In this document: piece by piece, positions 1 to 6,467 of the stretch | Layout of the letters: each line of letters opens with the position of its first letter | How positions within the stretch are numbered: the first letter of the stretch is position 1 | Assembly (NCBI GenBank): GCA_041685645.1 | Contig: JAWLFI010000099.1 | Location: forward strand, 1 to 10,264 | Length of the DNA: 10,264 nt | Direction: 5' to 3' | DNA from: JAWLFI01 sp041685645 | GTDB taxonomy: Bacteria; Bacteroidota; Bacteroidia; Chitinophagales; Saprospiraceae | Notes under the pieces: generated by a model | The model's input: the letters and a program-made list of their open reading frames with translations, nothing else | Database searches by the model: none | What the model was told of the DNA's origin: nothing | Translations under genes and position numbers: made by a program

Positions 1-74
1 TCGGCGAATAAGCCACTCATTAATTGACGAGAGGGATTTTACAATTAGAATAGAATCGGACAAAAGAAAACCTT

Positions 75-82
75 TACTTTTG
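75..82 (+). promoter_or_regulatory. Possible Bacteroidota -7 box upstream of the aminotransferase
   Basis: The octamer TACTTTTG fits the Bacteroidota -7 consensus TAnnTTTG exactly and lies 23 bp before the ATG at 106. No clear TTTG or TTG element is seen about 19 bp further upstream, so this is half a promoter at best. The leader between the box and the gene is A-rich and has no Shine-Dalgarno sequence, as is normal in this phylum. Confidence 0.3.
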
Positions 83-105
83 ATTGAGCTTAAGAAAAAC
101 CTAGG

Positions 106-1308
106 ATGCGAAACCTCAAGGAATTATTTCATCGGCACGTGGGACAGACCAGTGACGCCCCTTATGGCCTCACTGTGGATCGCGCCCAGGGCATTTATAT
201 CTACGACGATGAGGGCAAAGCTTACATCGATTTAATTTCGGGCATTGGCCCGGCCGCTGTAGGCCACGGACACCCGGATGTATTAGCTGCCGGACACGCA
301 CAGATGGATCGATTCATGCACACCATGGTCTATGGAGAGCACATACAAGCCCCTCAGGTGCAACTCGCTGATTACCTGGCTTCCCTTTTGCCCGATCCAC
401 TGTCATCGACTTATTTTTTGAGTTCCGGTACGGAGGCAGCAGAAGCGGCTTTAAAGTTGGCCAAAAAAGCTACCGGACGCTTTGAAATAGTAGCCTGCAG
501 GAATGCGTATCACGGTTCTACTCACGGCACCTCTGCCCTAAAATCCGATGACAGCTATGCCCGGGCTTTTCGCCCCTATGTGCCGGGCACTCGCTTTATC
601 GACTACGATGCACCGGCGGATCTGGGACGCATCACGACTTCTTCAGCCGCTGTGATTGTGGAGACCTATCAGGGAGAGGCCGGCTGTCGCATAGCCGATA
701 ATGAATGGCTGCGGGCGCTGCGCTACCGATGCACGGAAGTCGGTGCCTTGCTCATCTTAGATGAAATTCAGGTCGGCTGCGGCAGAACGGGACAGCCTTT
801 TGCCTTTATGCACAGTGGCATTCAGCCGGACATTCTGCTTTTAGCCAAAGCCCTGGGCGGCGGAATGCCCATCGGTGCTTTTGTGACCAGCAGCCCACTC
901 ATGGCAGAAATGTCGAGTCACCCCATTTTGGGGCATTGCACGACCTTTGGGGGGCATCCGGTCTCCTGCGCCACCGGATACGCTGCTCTCCAACTCATCA
1001 TGGAAAACAGATGGTACGAAACTGTAGAAGACAAAGCTCAACAGTTTCGAAGTGCGCTGGCAGACCATCCCCTCGTGCAGGGCATCCGTGGGAAAGGTCT
1101 TTGGATGGCTGTGGATGTCGGCAGCTTTGAAACCGTACAGTCTTTGATGTGGAAAGCAAAAAGCCACGGTCTGATTACCGATTGGTTTCTCTATAATAAT
1201 CATAGTTTTCGCATTTGTCCTCCGCTCAACATTACCGAAGAGGAAATTCAGATGGCCTGTGACATTCTGCTCCGCGTCTTAGACGAGATCGAGAGCTCAC
1301 AGGCTTGA
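106..1308 (+). CDS. Class III PLP-dependent aminotransferase, substrate unknown
   Basis: This is a 400-residue fold-type I, class III (ornithine/acetylornithine-like) aminotransferase, expected to be a soluble cytosolic dimer. Visible motifs are the cofactor phosphate loop SSGTEAAEAA (residues 106-115), DEIQ with the pyridine-nitrogen aspartate D219, the Schiff-base lysine K248 in LLLAKALGGGMPIGA, and TTFGG at 279-283. The start is supported by an in-frame TAA at 91-93, five codons upstream. The N-terminus (YIDLISGIGPAAVGHGHP) and the C-terminal ITDWFLYNNHSFRICPP block resemble a conserved Bacteroidota group usually named only 'aspartate aminotransferase family protein', whose substrate I do not know. 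The strand before D219 reads VETYQGEAG where ArgD has VEPIQGEGG. It is not in the arginine operon and is followed by a terminator-like repeat, so it is probably its own transcription unit. The family call is secure; the reaction is open. Confidence 0.9.
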   Translation: MRNLKELFHRHVGQTSDAPYGLTVDRAQGIYIYDDEGKAYIDLISGIGPAAVGHGHPDVLAAGHAQMDRFMHTMVYGEHIQAPQVQLADYLASLLPDPLSSTYFLSSGTEAAEAALKLAKKATGRFEIVACRNAYHGSTHGTSALKSDDSYARAFRPYVPGTRFIDYDAPADLGRITTSSAAVIVETYQGEAGCRIADNEWLRALRYRCTEVGALLILDEIQVGCGRTGQPFAFMHSGIQPDILLLAKALGGGMPIGAFVTSSPLMAEMSSHPILGHCTTFGGHPVSCATGYAALQLIMENRWYETVEDKAQQFRSALADHPLVQGIRGKGLWMAVDVGSFETVQSLMWKAKSHGLITDWFLYNNHSFRICPPLNITEEEIQMACDILLRVLDEIESSQA

Positions 1309-1339
1309 GCTGCTCGATAGTCTCTGCGAAATACCTTAG

Positions 1340-1377
1340 ACCCAAGCGATGGCCGACTCCTTGGGCGGTCCTTGGGT
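1340..1377 (+). terminator. Terminator-like inverted repeat after the aminotransferase gene
   Basis: ACCCAAG at 1340-1346 pairs with CTTGGGT at 1371-1377, followed by TCTTTTG. A second CTTGGG at 1360-1365 can compete for the left arm, because TCCTTGGG occurs twice (1358-1365 and 1369-1376). It begins 31 bp after the aminotransferase stop, which suits transcription termination. From memory, CCTTGGGTTCTTTTGC also starts a repeat common in Bacteroidota spacers, so this may be an inserted repeat acting as a terminator. Confidence 0.4.
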
Positions 1378-1497
1378 TCTTTTGCTCTCAACTCTGGCCT
1401 CTGATCGAGTAATAGAGAGTAGGGAAAGCGCCCGGATCGACTACGCTACTGCGCAGCTTTGTTGGTCAAAGGGCGCAAGCGTGAGGTGCCTGAAGGG

Positions 1498-1523
1498 CGC
1501 ACCGCCGCAGGTGGTGCGGTGCG
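1498..1523. repeat. 8-bp inverted repeat, 10-nt loop
   Basis: CGCACCGC at 1498-1505 is the exact reverse complement of GCGGTGCG at 1516-1523. A nearby GGTGC at 1485-1489 can also pair with GCACC at 1499-1503, so two alternative hairpins share one arm. Confidence 0.6.
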
Positions 1524-1527
1524 AAGT

Positions 1528-1550
1528 AGAGGCGTAAATTTTACGCCTCT
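1528..1550. repeat. Near-perfect 23-bp palindrome
   Basis: AGAGGCGTAAA (1528-1538) and TTTACGCCTCT (1540-1550) are exact reverse complements around one central T. This could be a site for a dimeric protein or a cruciform. As an RNA hairpin it would lose some central pairs to form a loop. It lies 268 bp before recA and about 155 bp upstream of the recA -7 box, which is far for a classical operator. Confidence 0.6.
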
Positions 1551-1703
1551 CGAGTACGGGACCCCGGAAGGGACCGACCCCGAGACGCCCGCAGGGCAGT
1601 CGAGGGGGCACGCCCAAATCAATAGTTGTAAAAATGCGCGACCAATGCAAAAGATTGCGTTAAAATAATGGTGACGTTCTGCACGAAATCCGAACCATTC
1701 TGA

Positions 1704-1711
1704 TATATTTG
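1704..1711 (+). promoter_or_regulatory. Bacteroidota -7 box, probable recA promoter
   Basis: TATATTTG is an exact match to TAnnTTTG in a locally AT-rich stretch. A partial -33 element, TTCTG, ends at 1681, giving a 22-bp spacer, slightly long. Transcription would start near 1717-1720 and leave a leader of about 100 nt before recA. I see no clear SOS operator: the one CGAAC half-site in the leader (1742-1746) has no opposing GTTCG at the right distance. Confidence 0.5.
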
Positions 1712-1818
1712 TATTATTATATATGACTATCTTTAAGTGCTCGAACATTTTTTTTGCGTCGGGCGGAACGAAAAGGATAGATCGATACACTCATCTACAA
1801 GAATAATAAATAAGAAAT

Positions 1819-2868
1819 ATGGCGAAGAATGAAAAAGATGCGAAGTTGAAGTCTCTTCAAATGACTATGGATCGGCTGGATAAGACATACGGAAAGGGCA
1901 CTGTGATGCGATTGGGGGAGAAGAAAGTGGTTGACGTAGATGCGATATCGACCGGCTCTCTGGGGCTAGATATAGCGCTGGGTGTGGGTGGATTCCCGCG
2001 CGGGCGCGTCGTTGAAATATACGGTCCGGAATCATCCGGTAAGACGACACTGGCGATTCACGCGATGGCGGAGTGTCAAAAAGCAGGGGGAATAGCGGCA
2101 TTTATCGATGCTGAGCACGCCTTTGATAAGACCTATGCTGAAAATTTAGGAGTAAACACGCAGGAATTGTTGATTTCGCAGCCGGATAATGGCGAGCAGG
2201 CGCTGGAAATTGCCGAAAATCTGATTCGCTCCGGTGCGATAGACATTTTGGTCATTGACTCGGTGGCGGCACTGGTGCCTCGCGCGGAGATTGAAGGAGA
2301 AATGGGAGACTCGCAAATGGGTTTGCAGGCGCGACTCATGTCTCAGGCACTCAGAAAATTGACGGGAAGTATTGGAAAGACGGGCTGTTGCTGCATTTTT
2401 ATCAATCAATTGCGCGAAAAAATTGGTGTGATGTTCGGGAATCCGGAAACGACTACGGGAGGAAATGCCTTGAAATTCTATTGCTCACAACGCGTAGATA
2501 TTCGTCGATCCGGTCCTGCCATCAAAGACAAGGAAAACAATGTCGTAGGTAATCACGTGAAAGTGAAAGTGGTGAAAAACAAAATTGCGGCTCCTTTTCG
2601 GGTGGCGGAATTTGACATCATGTACGGCACAGGGATCTCCAAGTCCGGCGAGTTAGTTGACCTGGGTGTGGATCTGGACGTAATAGGCAAAGCCGGCTCC
2701 TGGTATTCATACGGAGATGCTAAAATTGCTCAGGGTCGGGAAGCGGCGAAACAATTCATGGAAGACAATCCGGAAGTGGCCGAAGAAATAGAGGTTAAGA
2801 TTAAGAAAATCATCAAGGGAGAACCGGAAGAGAAGAAAGAAAAAAAGAAAGAAGAGGCGAAATCGTAG
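1819..2868 (+). CDS. recA: RecA recombinase
   Basis: RecA forms ATP-dependent filaments on single-stranded DNA, catalyses strand exchange, and stimulates LexA-type self-cleavage where such repressors exist. The 349-residue protein has the usual N-terminal polymerisation region (MDRLDKTYGKGTVMRLG), Walker A GPESSGKTT with K75, the DAEHAFD segment, Walker B LVIDSVAAL with D147, loop L1 around EIEGEMGDSQMGLQ, and loop L2 GVMFGNPETTTGG. DAEHAFD and the L2 wording point to Bacteroidota. The start is fixed by an in-frame TAA at 1807-1809. Two spots look unusual: FYCSQRVDIRR where relatives usually read FYASVRLDIRR, and GNHVKVKV for GNRTRVKV. The C-terminal tail is mixed Lys/Glu (EPEEKKEKKKEE) rather than mainly acidic as in E. 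coli. A weak inverted repeat lies just after the stop, and the exonuclease gene starts 57 nt downstream. Confidence 0.98.
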   Translation: MAKNEKDAKLKSLQMTMDRLDKTYGKGTVMRLGEKKVVDVDAISTGSLGLDIALGVGGFPRGRVVEIYGPESSGKTTLAIHAMAECQKAGGIAAFIDAEHAFDKTYAENLGVNTQELLISQPDNGEQALEIAENLIRSGAIDILVIDSVAALVPRAEIEGEMGDSQMGLQARLMSQALRKLTGSIGKTGCCCIFINQLREKIGVMFGNPETTTGGNALKFYCSQRVDIRRSGPAIKDKENNVVGNHVKVKVVKNKIAAPFRVAEFDIMYGTGISKSGELVDLGVDLDVIGKAGSWYSYGDAKIAQGREAAKQFMEDNPEVAEEIEVKIKKIIKGEPEEKKEKKKEEAKS

Positions 2869-2885
2869 TCATTCTTTTCTTCGTG

Positions 2886-2905
2886 AACGCAACAGAGCGC
2901 GCGTT
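2886..2905 (+). terminator. Weak hairpin between recA and the exonuclease gene
   Basis: AACGC (2886-2890) pairs with GCGTT (2901-2905) around a 10-nt loop, followed by GATTTTG. The stem is short and the T-run broken, so it would at most attenuate transcription. The overlapping TGATTTTG at 2905-2912 is one base off the TAnnTTTG promoter box and could give the exonuclease gene its own weak start. Confidence 0.2.
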
Positions 2906-2925
2906 GATTTTGTAGTATCATCACT

Positions 2926-3936
2926 ATGGCATTACTAGAAGTCAACTCGAAGGGCATTTACTGCCCCAAAGCTGATGTGTATCTGGATCCCTGGCGACCT
3001 GTTGCCCGGGCTTTGATCTCACATGGACATGCTGACCATGCTCGCCGGGGGCATCAAAAATACCTTTGCACACATAGTGCCCGCCCTGTGATTGAATATC
3101 GGCTGCCCGAGGCAAAGATTTCTTCTATCGCCTATGGGGAATCCATTCTAATCAATGGGGTGCGTTTTTCTTTTCACCCCGCCGGTCACGTGGTGGGCTC
3201 CGCTCAAATTCGGGTGGAACACGAGGGTGAGGTTTGGGTATTTACCGGTGATTTCAAAACTCAAAGTGACCCCATTGCGGAGGATTTTGAAGCCGTGCGC
3301 TGTCAGCATTTGATTACTGAGTGTACTTTTGGGCTGCCGGTATTTCACTGGCCGGACCACGACACCTTATCGCAAGAGATTAATAACTGGTGGCTCAGCT
3401 GTCAGCAAGATGGCGTTATGCCCCTTTTAGGTGTGTATTCTCTGGGTAAGGCCCAGCGCGTACTCAGCATGCTCGATCCTCAAATTGGGCCTATATTGAC
3501 TCATGGAGCGGTAGAAAACACCAATGAGGTCCTCCGCCGGCAAGGCGTGAATCTGGCCCCCACAGAAAAAGTAGAGGGTAGAACGATAACGGATGAACAG
3601 AGGCGGGGCATTGTTTTATGTCCCCCTTCGGCCATGCGGTCGTCCTGGGTAAAAAAGTTTCGGCCGTTTCGGACGGCGATGGCTTCCGGATGGATGGCGT
3701 CTCGCGGCAACCGAAGGCGGAGAAATATGGATCGGGGCTTTCTCATCTCCGATCATGCGGATTGGCAAGGTCTGATCGACACCGTCGATGCCAGTGGGGC
3801 GGAAGAAGTGCTGACTACACATGGTTATGCTCATGTGTTTTCGAAGTTTCTCAGAGAAGAAAAAGGCCTCCAAAGTCGAGAGTTGCGCACTGAATACGGA
3901 GCTGAAGAAGGGGAGGAGGAAAAAGTGGAGCAGTAG
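2926..3936 (+). CDS. Ligase-associated DNA exonuclease (metallo-beta-lactamase/beta-CASP)
   Basis: This 336-residue protein belongs to the metallo-beta-lactamase/beta-CASP nuclease family (YSH1/COG1236 type), in the branch named for genomic linkage to an ATP-dependent DNA ligase and a DEXH helicase. Metal-binding motifs are HGHADH (33-38), FHPAGHVVGSAQ with H84 and H88, FTGDFK with D109, SDHADW with H277, and THGYAH with H299. Branch signatures include ECTFGLPVFHWPD, YSLGKAQR, CPPSAM, and ASGWMASRGNRRRRNMDRGF. Length is normal and no key ligand is missing. An in-frame TGA at 2905-2907 leaves 2926 as the first ATG. The role is inferred to be 3'-5' DNA end processing in repair. Here it follows recA instead of a ligase, and no ligase or helicase gene follows it; the next 500 bp hold no intact gene. 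The C-terminus is Glu-rich (EEGEEEKVEQ). Confidence 0.9.
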   Translation: MALLEVNSKGIYCPKADVYLDPWRPVARALISHGHADHARRGHQKYLCTHSARPVIEYRLPEAKISSIAYGESILINGVRFSFHPAGHVVGSAQIRVEHEGEVWVFTGDFKTQSDPIAEDFEAVRCQHLITECTFGLPVFHWPDHDTLSQEINNWWLSCQQDGVMPLLGVYSLGKAQRVLSMLDPQIGPILTHGAVENTNEVLRRQGVNLAPTEKVEGRTITDEQRRGIVLCPPSAMRSSWVKKFRPFRTAMASGWMASRGNRRRRNMDRGFLISDHADWQGLIDTVDASGAEEVLTTHGYAHVFSKFLREEKGLQSRELRTEYGAEEGEEEKVEQ

Positions 3937-3956
3937 AGAGCAGCGAACCACCTGTA

Positions 3957-4321
3957 TTACATTTTGAGTTTTTCAAAGTACTTCCCGGTAAACTGAGCGC
4001 TTCGATTATTTGGGGAATTCCGTTTGTATTGGCTTTTGAGAAGGTCAGATAGATTTTACCATTAATCTCTTCGCCAAACCCGAAAAAGGCGCAGCCTTTT
4101 TCGCCTGTGCCCAGAAGCTTTCGTTGTCCATTGTTCCCTTTTAGTTATTGAAGGACGCAACCCTCTGGCAAATAATAGATTTACAACAAACTATCATTCA
4201 CATCGGCGATCCTTGTCGTAGAGTTTTTGAATATTTCGGAATAAAAGGCCAATTGCTGTCCTCCTGGCAAGCCAGTTAAATCTTAAAGAAACCTCCACAC
4301 CACTCTAACCAAAGCCTTCAC
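3957..4321 (-). pseudogene. Possible decayed gene of unknown function, minus strand
   Basis: One minus-strand frame reads like protein but is broken. From a possible GTG at 4321-4319 it contains AFYSEIFKNSTTRIADVND, then after in-frame TAAs an open stretch from 4144 downward with GTGEKGCAFFGFGEEINGK, IYLTFSKANTNG and IPQIIEALSLPG. Restoring one base near 3982 continues it as KYFEKLKM and stops at TAA 3959-3957. Three TAA codons (the last at 4147-4145) and one presumed deletion therefore interrupt it. TAA ends intact genes here, so recoding is unlikely. It converges on the exonuclease gene, whose stop is 20 bp away. I recognise no family. Three stops in about 120 codons is only modestly fewer than chance, so the case rests on the protein-like last 70 codons and the tidy ending. 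Confidence 0.3.
4081..4103. terminator. Perfect 10-bp hairpin, possible bidirectional terminator
   Basis: CGAAAAAGGC (4081-4090) and GCCTTTTTCG (4094-4103) are exact complements around GCA. The A5-stem-T5 arrangement would work as an intrinsic terminator from either side, here 145 nt after the exonuclease stop and well before the argB promoter. The GC core is only three pairs. It also lies inside the possible minus-strand pseudogene, where it encodes part of GEKGCAFFG, so it may be an accident of coding sequence. Confidence 0.4.
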
Positions 4322-4375
4322 TCAACAAATATATATCAACTACTAGCAGCCACAGTCAACACCCACACTAAATAA

Positions 4376-4406
4376 TTTGGATACACCCGGATTTTTTTTA
4401 TATTTA
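4376..4406 (+). promoter_or_regulatory. Bacteroidota promoter for the argBDCJ operon
   Basis: TTTG at 4376-4379 is followed after exactly 19 bp by TATATTTA at 4399-4406, one mismatch from TAnnTTTG. This is the best spaced promoter in the window. It predicts a start near 4412 and a leader of about 30 nt with no Shine-Dalgarno sequence before the argB ATG. No convincing ArgR-type TGAAT/ATTCA operator is visible around it. Confidence 0.55.
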
Positions 4407-4444
4407 TAGGCCTCTGAAAATAAAGCAGACATATCCAGTAATCA

Positions 4445-5293
4445 ATGGACAATAACAAAGACTCCGGACTGTTCGTATTCAAATACGGTGGCAACGCCAT
4501 GGTCAACAACGACCTCAAAGAGCGCATTCTCCGCGGCATCTGTGATCTGTACGAGCAGGGACATCAAGTCATTATCGTACATGGAGGTGGACCTTTTATC
4601 CAGAAAGCCCTGGATGCCGCTCAGATCGAATCGGAGTTTATTGACGGACAAAGAAAAACGAGTCCACAAGCCATGAAAATCGTGGAAACGGCACTCAAAG
4701 GTGAAGTGAACAGCGATCTGGTGGGACGAATCAACACTATGGGCTATCGAGCTGTTGGGTTATCCGGAAAGGATGGACAAATAGTCATCGGCAAGAAGCG
4801 GCGACACATACAAGTCACTGCAGAAGGCGTGGAAAAACTGATTGATCTGGGTCAGGTGGGCGGCATTGAACTCGTGCAGCCCGCGCTGCTCAATGATTTA
4901 TTAGCCGGAGGGTATATTCCGGTGATAACATGTATTGCTCAGGATGCTGATGGCAACAGTCTAAACATCAATGGCGATATTTTTGCCGGGCATATAGCCG
5001 GAGCGTTGCAGGCGGAGGCCTTTGTCGTTCTGACGGATATTGACGGGCTTTTACGGGATGTGAAGAATCCCGCAAGTTTGATTGAGGAGGTGAAAAGCAC
5101 AGAGATTGACGCTCTCATTGTATCCGGAGTTATTCAGGGCGGCATGATTCCCAAAATGGAGGCTTGTATTACTGCCGTTCGAGAGGGAGCAAAGAGCGCA
5201 TATATTATTAATGGAACAAAACCCCACCAGCTGTCCGTTTTGGCGAGTGGAGAAAAAATAGGAACAAAAATCACTTATGGAACCAAAGAGTAG
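4445..5293 (+). CDS. argB: N-acetylglutamate kinase
   Basis: ArgB transfers phosphate from ATP to N-acetylglutamate, the second step of ornithine synthesis, in the cytosol. The 282-residue amino-acid-kinase-fold protein shows FKYGGNAM with K13, IIVHGGGPF with the glycine loop at 46-49, GQRKTS with the substrate arginine R70, GLSGKDG, NINGD, LTDIDGLL, and GGMIPK with K237. The KYGGNAM and SGKDG wording places it with Pseudomonas/Thermotoga-type kinases rather than the E. coli type. Those arginine-inhibited enzymes carry an extra N-terminal helix, but here only 12 residues precede K13. An in-frame TAA at 4439-4441 ends one codon before the ATG, so no longer start is possible. The motif usually written RVT is RKT here. 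It opens the arg operon, 39 bp after the promoter, and its last 17 bp overlap argD. LysZ-like kinases are relatives, but the neighbours settle the assignment. Confidence 0.95.
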   Translation: MDNNKDSGLFVFKYGGNAMVNNDLKERILRGICDLYEQGHQVIIVHGGGPFIQKALDAAQIESEFIDGQRKTSPQAMKIVETALKGEVNSDLVGRINTMGYRAVGLSGKDGQIVIGKKRRHIQVTAEGVEKLIDLGQVGGIELVQPALLNDLLAGGYIPVITCIAQDADGNSLNINGDIFAGHIAGALQAEAFVVLTDIDGLLRDVKNPASLIEEVKSTEIDALIVSGVIQGGMIPKMEACITAVREGAKSAYIINGTKPHQLSVLASGEKIGTKITYGTKE

Positions 5294-6467
5294 TCAAGAC
5301 TTTATCACATTAGACCAAAAATACTACGTGCCTACCTTTAAGCGCTATCCCTTAGTCTTGAAAAGGGGAAAGGGTTGCAAAGTTTGGAACATGGAAGGCG
5401 AGGAATATTTAGATGTTCTCGCCGGCATCGCGGTCAACAATCTCGGTCATTGCCATCCGGCGGTTGTAAAAGCCATTCAGGAACAGGCAGAGACTTTGAT
5501 TCACATTTCAAATTTTTACGTCAGCGAACCTCAAGTTCGACTTTCCGAAAAACTCACTGCCTTAAGTGGTTTGGAGCGCGTCTTTTTCAGTAATTCCGGC
5601 GCTGAGTCCGTCGAAGGAGCGATTAAGTTCGCCCGAAAGTACGCCCACTCCAGGGGCAAAGGAGGGAAAATTATTTCCATGAAAAACTCCTTTCACGGTC
5701 GGACCTTGGCGACCATTGCAACGGGTAAGAAAGCATATCAACAGGGGTTTGACCCCATTCCCAAAGGCTTTATTTCCGTTCCACTTAACGATTTAGACTT
5801 GCTCGAGCGGGAGATGACGGACGATGCGGCAGCGGTAATCGTGGAGCCCATTCAGGGAGAAGGAGGAATTCACCCGGCCGATGGGGAATACATAGAAAAG
5901 GTGCGCAAAATGTGCAATGATAAAGACGTGCTTCTCATTTTTGATGAGATCCAGTGCGGTATGGGTCGCACCGGCAAGTTGTTTGCCAAAGAACACTATA
6001 GCGTAGAGCCCGACATCATCACCCTTGCCAAGGGATTAGGCGCGGGCGTTCCCATTGGAGCTATTCTCATCAACGAAAAAGTGAGTAGCGCCGTTGAATT
6101 TGGCGATCACGGAACCACTTTTGGAGGAAACCCCCTCGTTTGTGCTGCCGCTTTGGCCGCGCTGAATGAATTAGAAAAGCCGGAGTTGCTTTCCGACACC
6201 TTGCTAAAAGGAAACGAAATCATGCACGCAGTTAATCAATGGCAAGGTATGGGCGTGAAAGAAGTTCGAGGCATCGGACTGATGATTGGAATTGAGTTTG
6301 AATTTGAAACCAAACCGCTCGCCTTGGAAATGTTGGACCGAAAAGTGTTGACCAATGCCACAGCGGGCAATGTGTTGCGTCTCGTGCCCCCTCTCATCAT
6401 CAGCCGGGAAGAAATTCAACATCTCCTAGAAACCCTTCAAGCATCTATAAAAGCGATACAATCATGA
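5277..6467 (+). CDS. argD: N-acetylornithine aminotransferase
   Basis: ArgD uses glutamate to convert N-acetylglutamate semialdehyde to N-acetylornithine with pyridoxal phosphate. Its 396 residues are normal for the family and show YLDVLAGIAVNNLGHCHP near the N-terminus, the cofactor loop NSGAES (106-111), FHGRT, VEPIQGEGG, DEIQCGMGRTG with D223, the Schiff-base lysine K252 in TLAKGLGAGVPIGA, HGTTFGGNP with T280/T281, and LRLVPPLIIS at the C-terminus. The ATG lies inside the end of argB; an in-frame TAG at 5259-5261 and the lack of another suitable Met nearby support it. Its TGA shares bases with the argC ATG (ATGA, 6464-6467), so translational coupling is likely on both sides. It is clearly distinct from the class III paralogue at the left of the window. 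Such enzymes can also serve succinyl substrates, but ArgJ in the operon argues for acetyl ones. Confidence 0.95.
   Translation: MEPKSSQDFITLDQKYYVPTFKRYPLVLKRGKGCKVWNMEGEEYLDVLAGIAVNNLGHCHPAVVKAIQEQAETLIHISNFYVSEPQVRLSEKLTALSGLERVFFSNSGAESVEGAIKFARKYAHSRGKGGKIISMKNSFHGRTLATIATGKKAYQQGFDPIPKGFISVPLNDLDLLEREMTDDAAAVIVEPIQGEGGIHPADGEYIEKVRKMCNDKDVLLIFDEIQCGMGRTGKLFAKEHYSVEPDIITLAKGLGAGVPIGAILINEKVSSAVEFGDHGTTFGGNPLVCAAALAALNELEKPELLSDTLLKGNEIMHAVNQWQGMGVKEVRGIGLMIGIEFEFETKPLALEMLDRKVLTNATAGNVLRLVPPLIISREEIQHLLETLQASIKAIQS

Larger units (their letters stand above)
1382..1620. repeat. GC-rich palindrome cluster in the aminotransferase-recA spacer
   Basis: This stretch shows no credible gene; short open frames cross it on both strands but mainly translate palindromes. 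Besides the two inverted repeats listed separately, it has CTTTG/CAAAG with a TTGGT loop (1457-1471) flanked by GCGC on both sides (1451-1454, 1473-1476), and GCCC-GCA-GGGC at 1587-1597. GGCACGCCCA at 1607-1616 is the same decamer that starts the repeats at 9122 and 9207. It is GC-rich compared with the AT-rich recA leader that follows. I infer an accretion of repetitive hairpin modules; a structured RNA is possible but not shown. Confidence 0.5.

Noticed and set aside
2..230. Open frame entering from the left edge and running into the aminotransferase gene in another frame
   Set aside because: It overlaps a secure gene by about 120 bp, has no recognisable motif, and its end is a shadow of the aminotransferase sequence. 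Another frame closes at TGA 25-27, which could be an upstream gene's stop, but eight codons cannot support a call.
1742..1755. SOS-box-like CGAAC in the recA leader
   Set aside because: There is no opposing GTTCG half at the required distance; GTTC and GAAC at 1676-1696 are about 12 bp apart, too far for a known LexA box.
1446..1790. Short open frames on both strands in the spacer before recA
   Set aside because: They overlap one another, consist largely of palindrome translation, and one covers the probable recA promoter.
4330..4444. ArgR operator in front of argB
   Set aside because: No TGAAT/ATTCA palindrome or close variant is visible; AT-richness alone is not enough.
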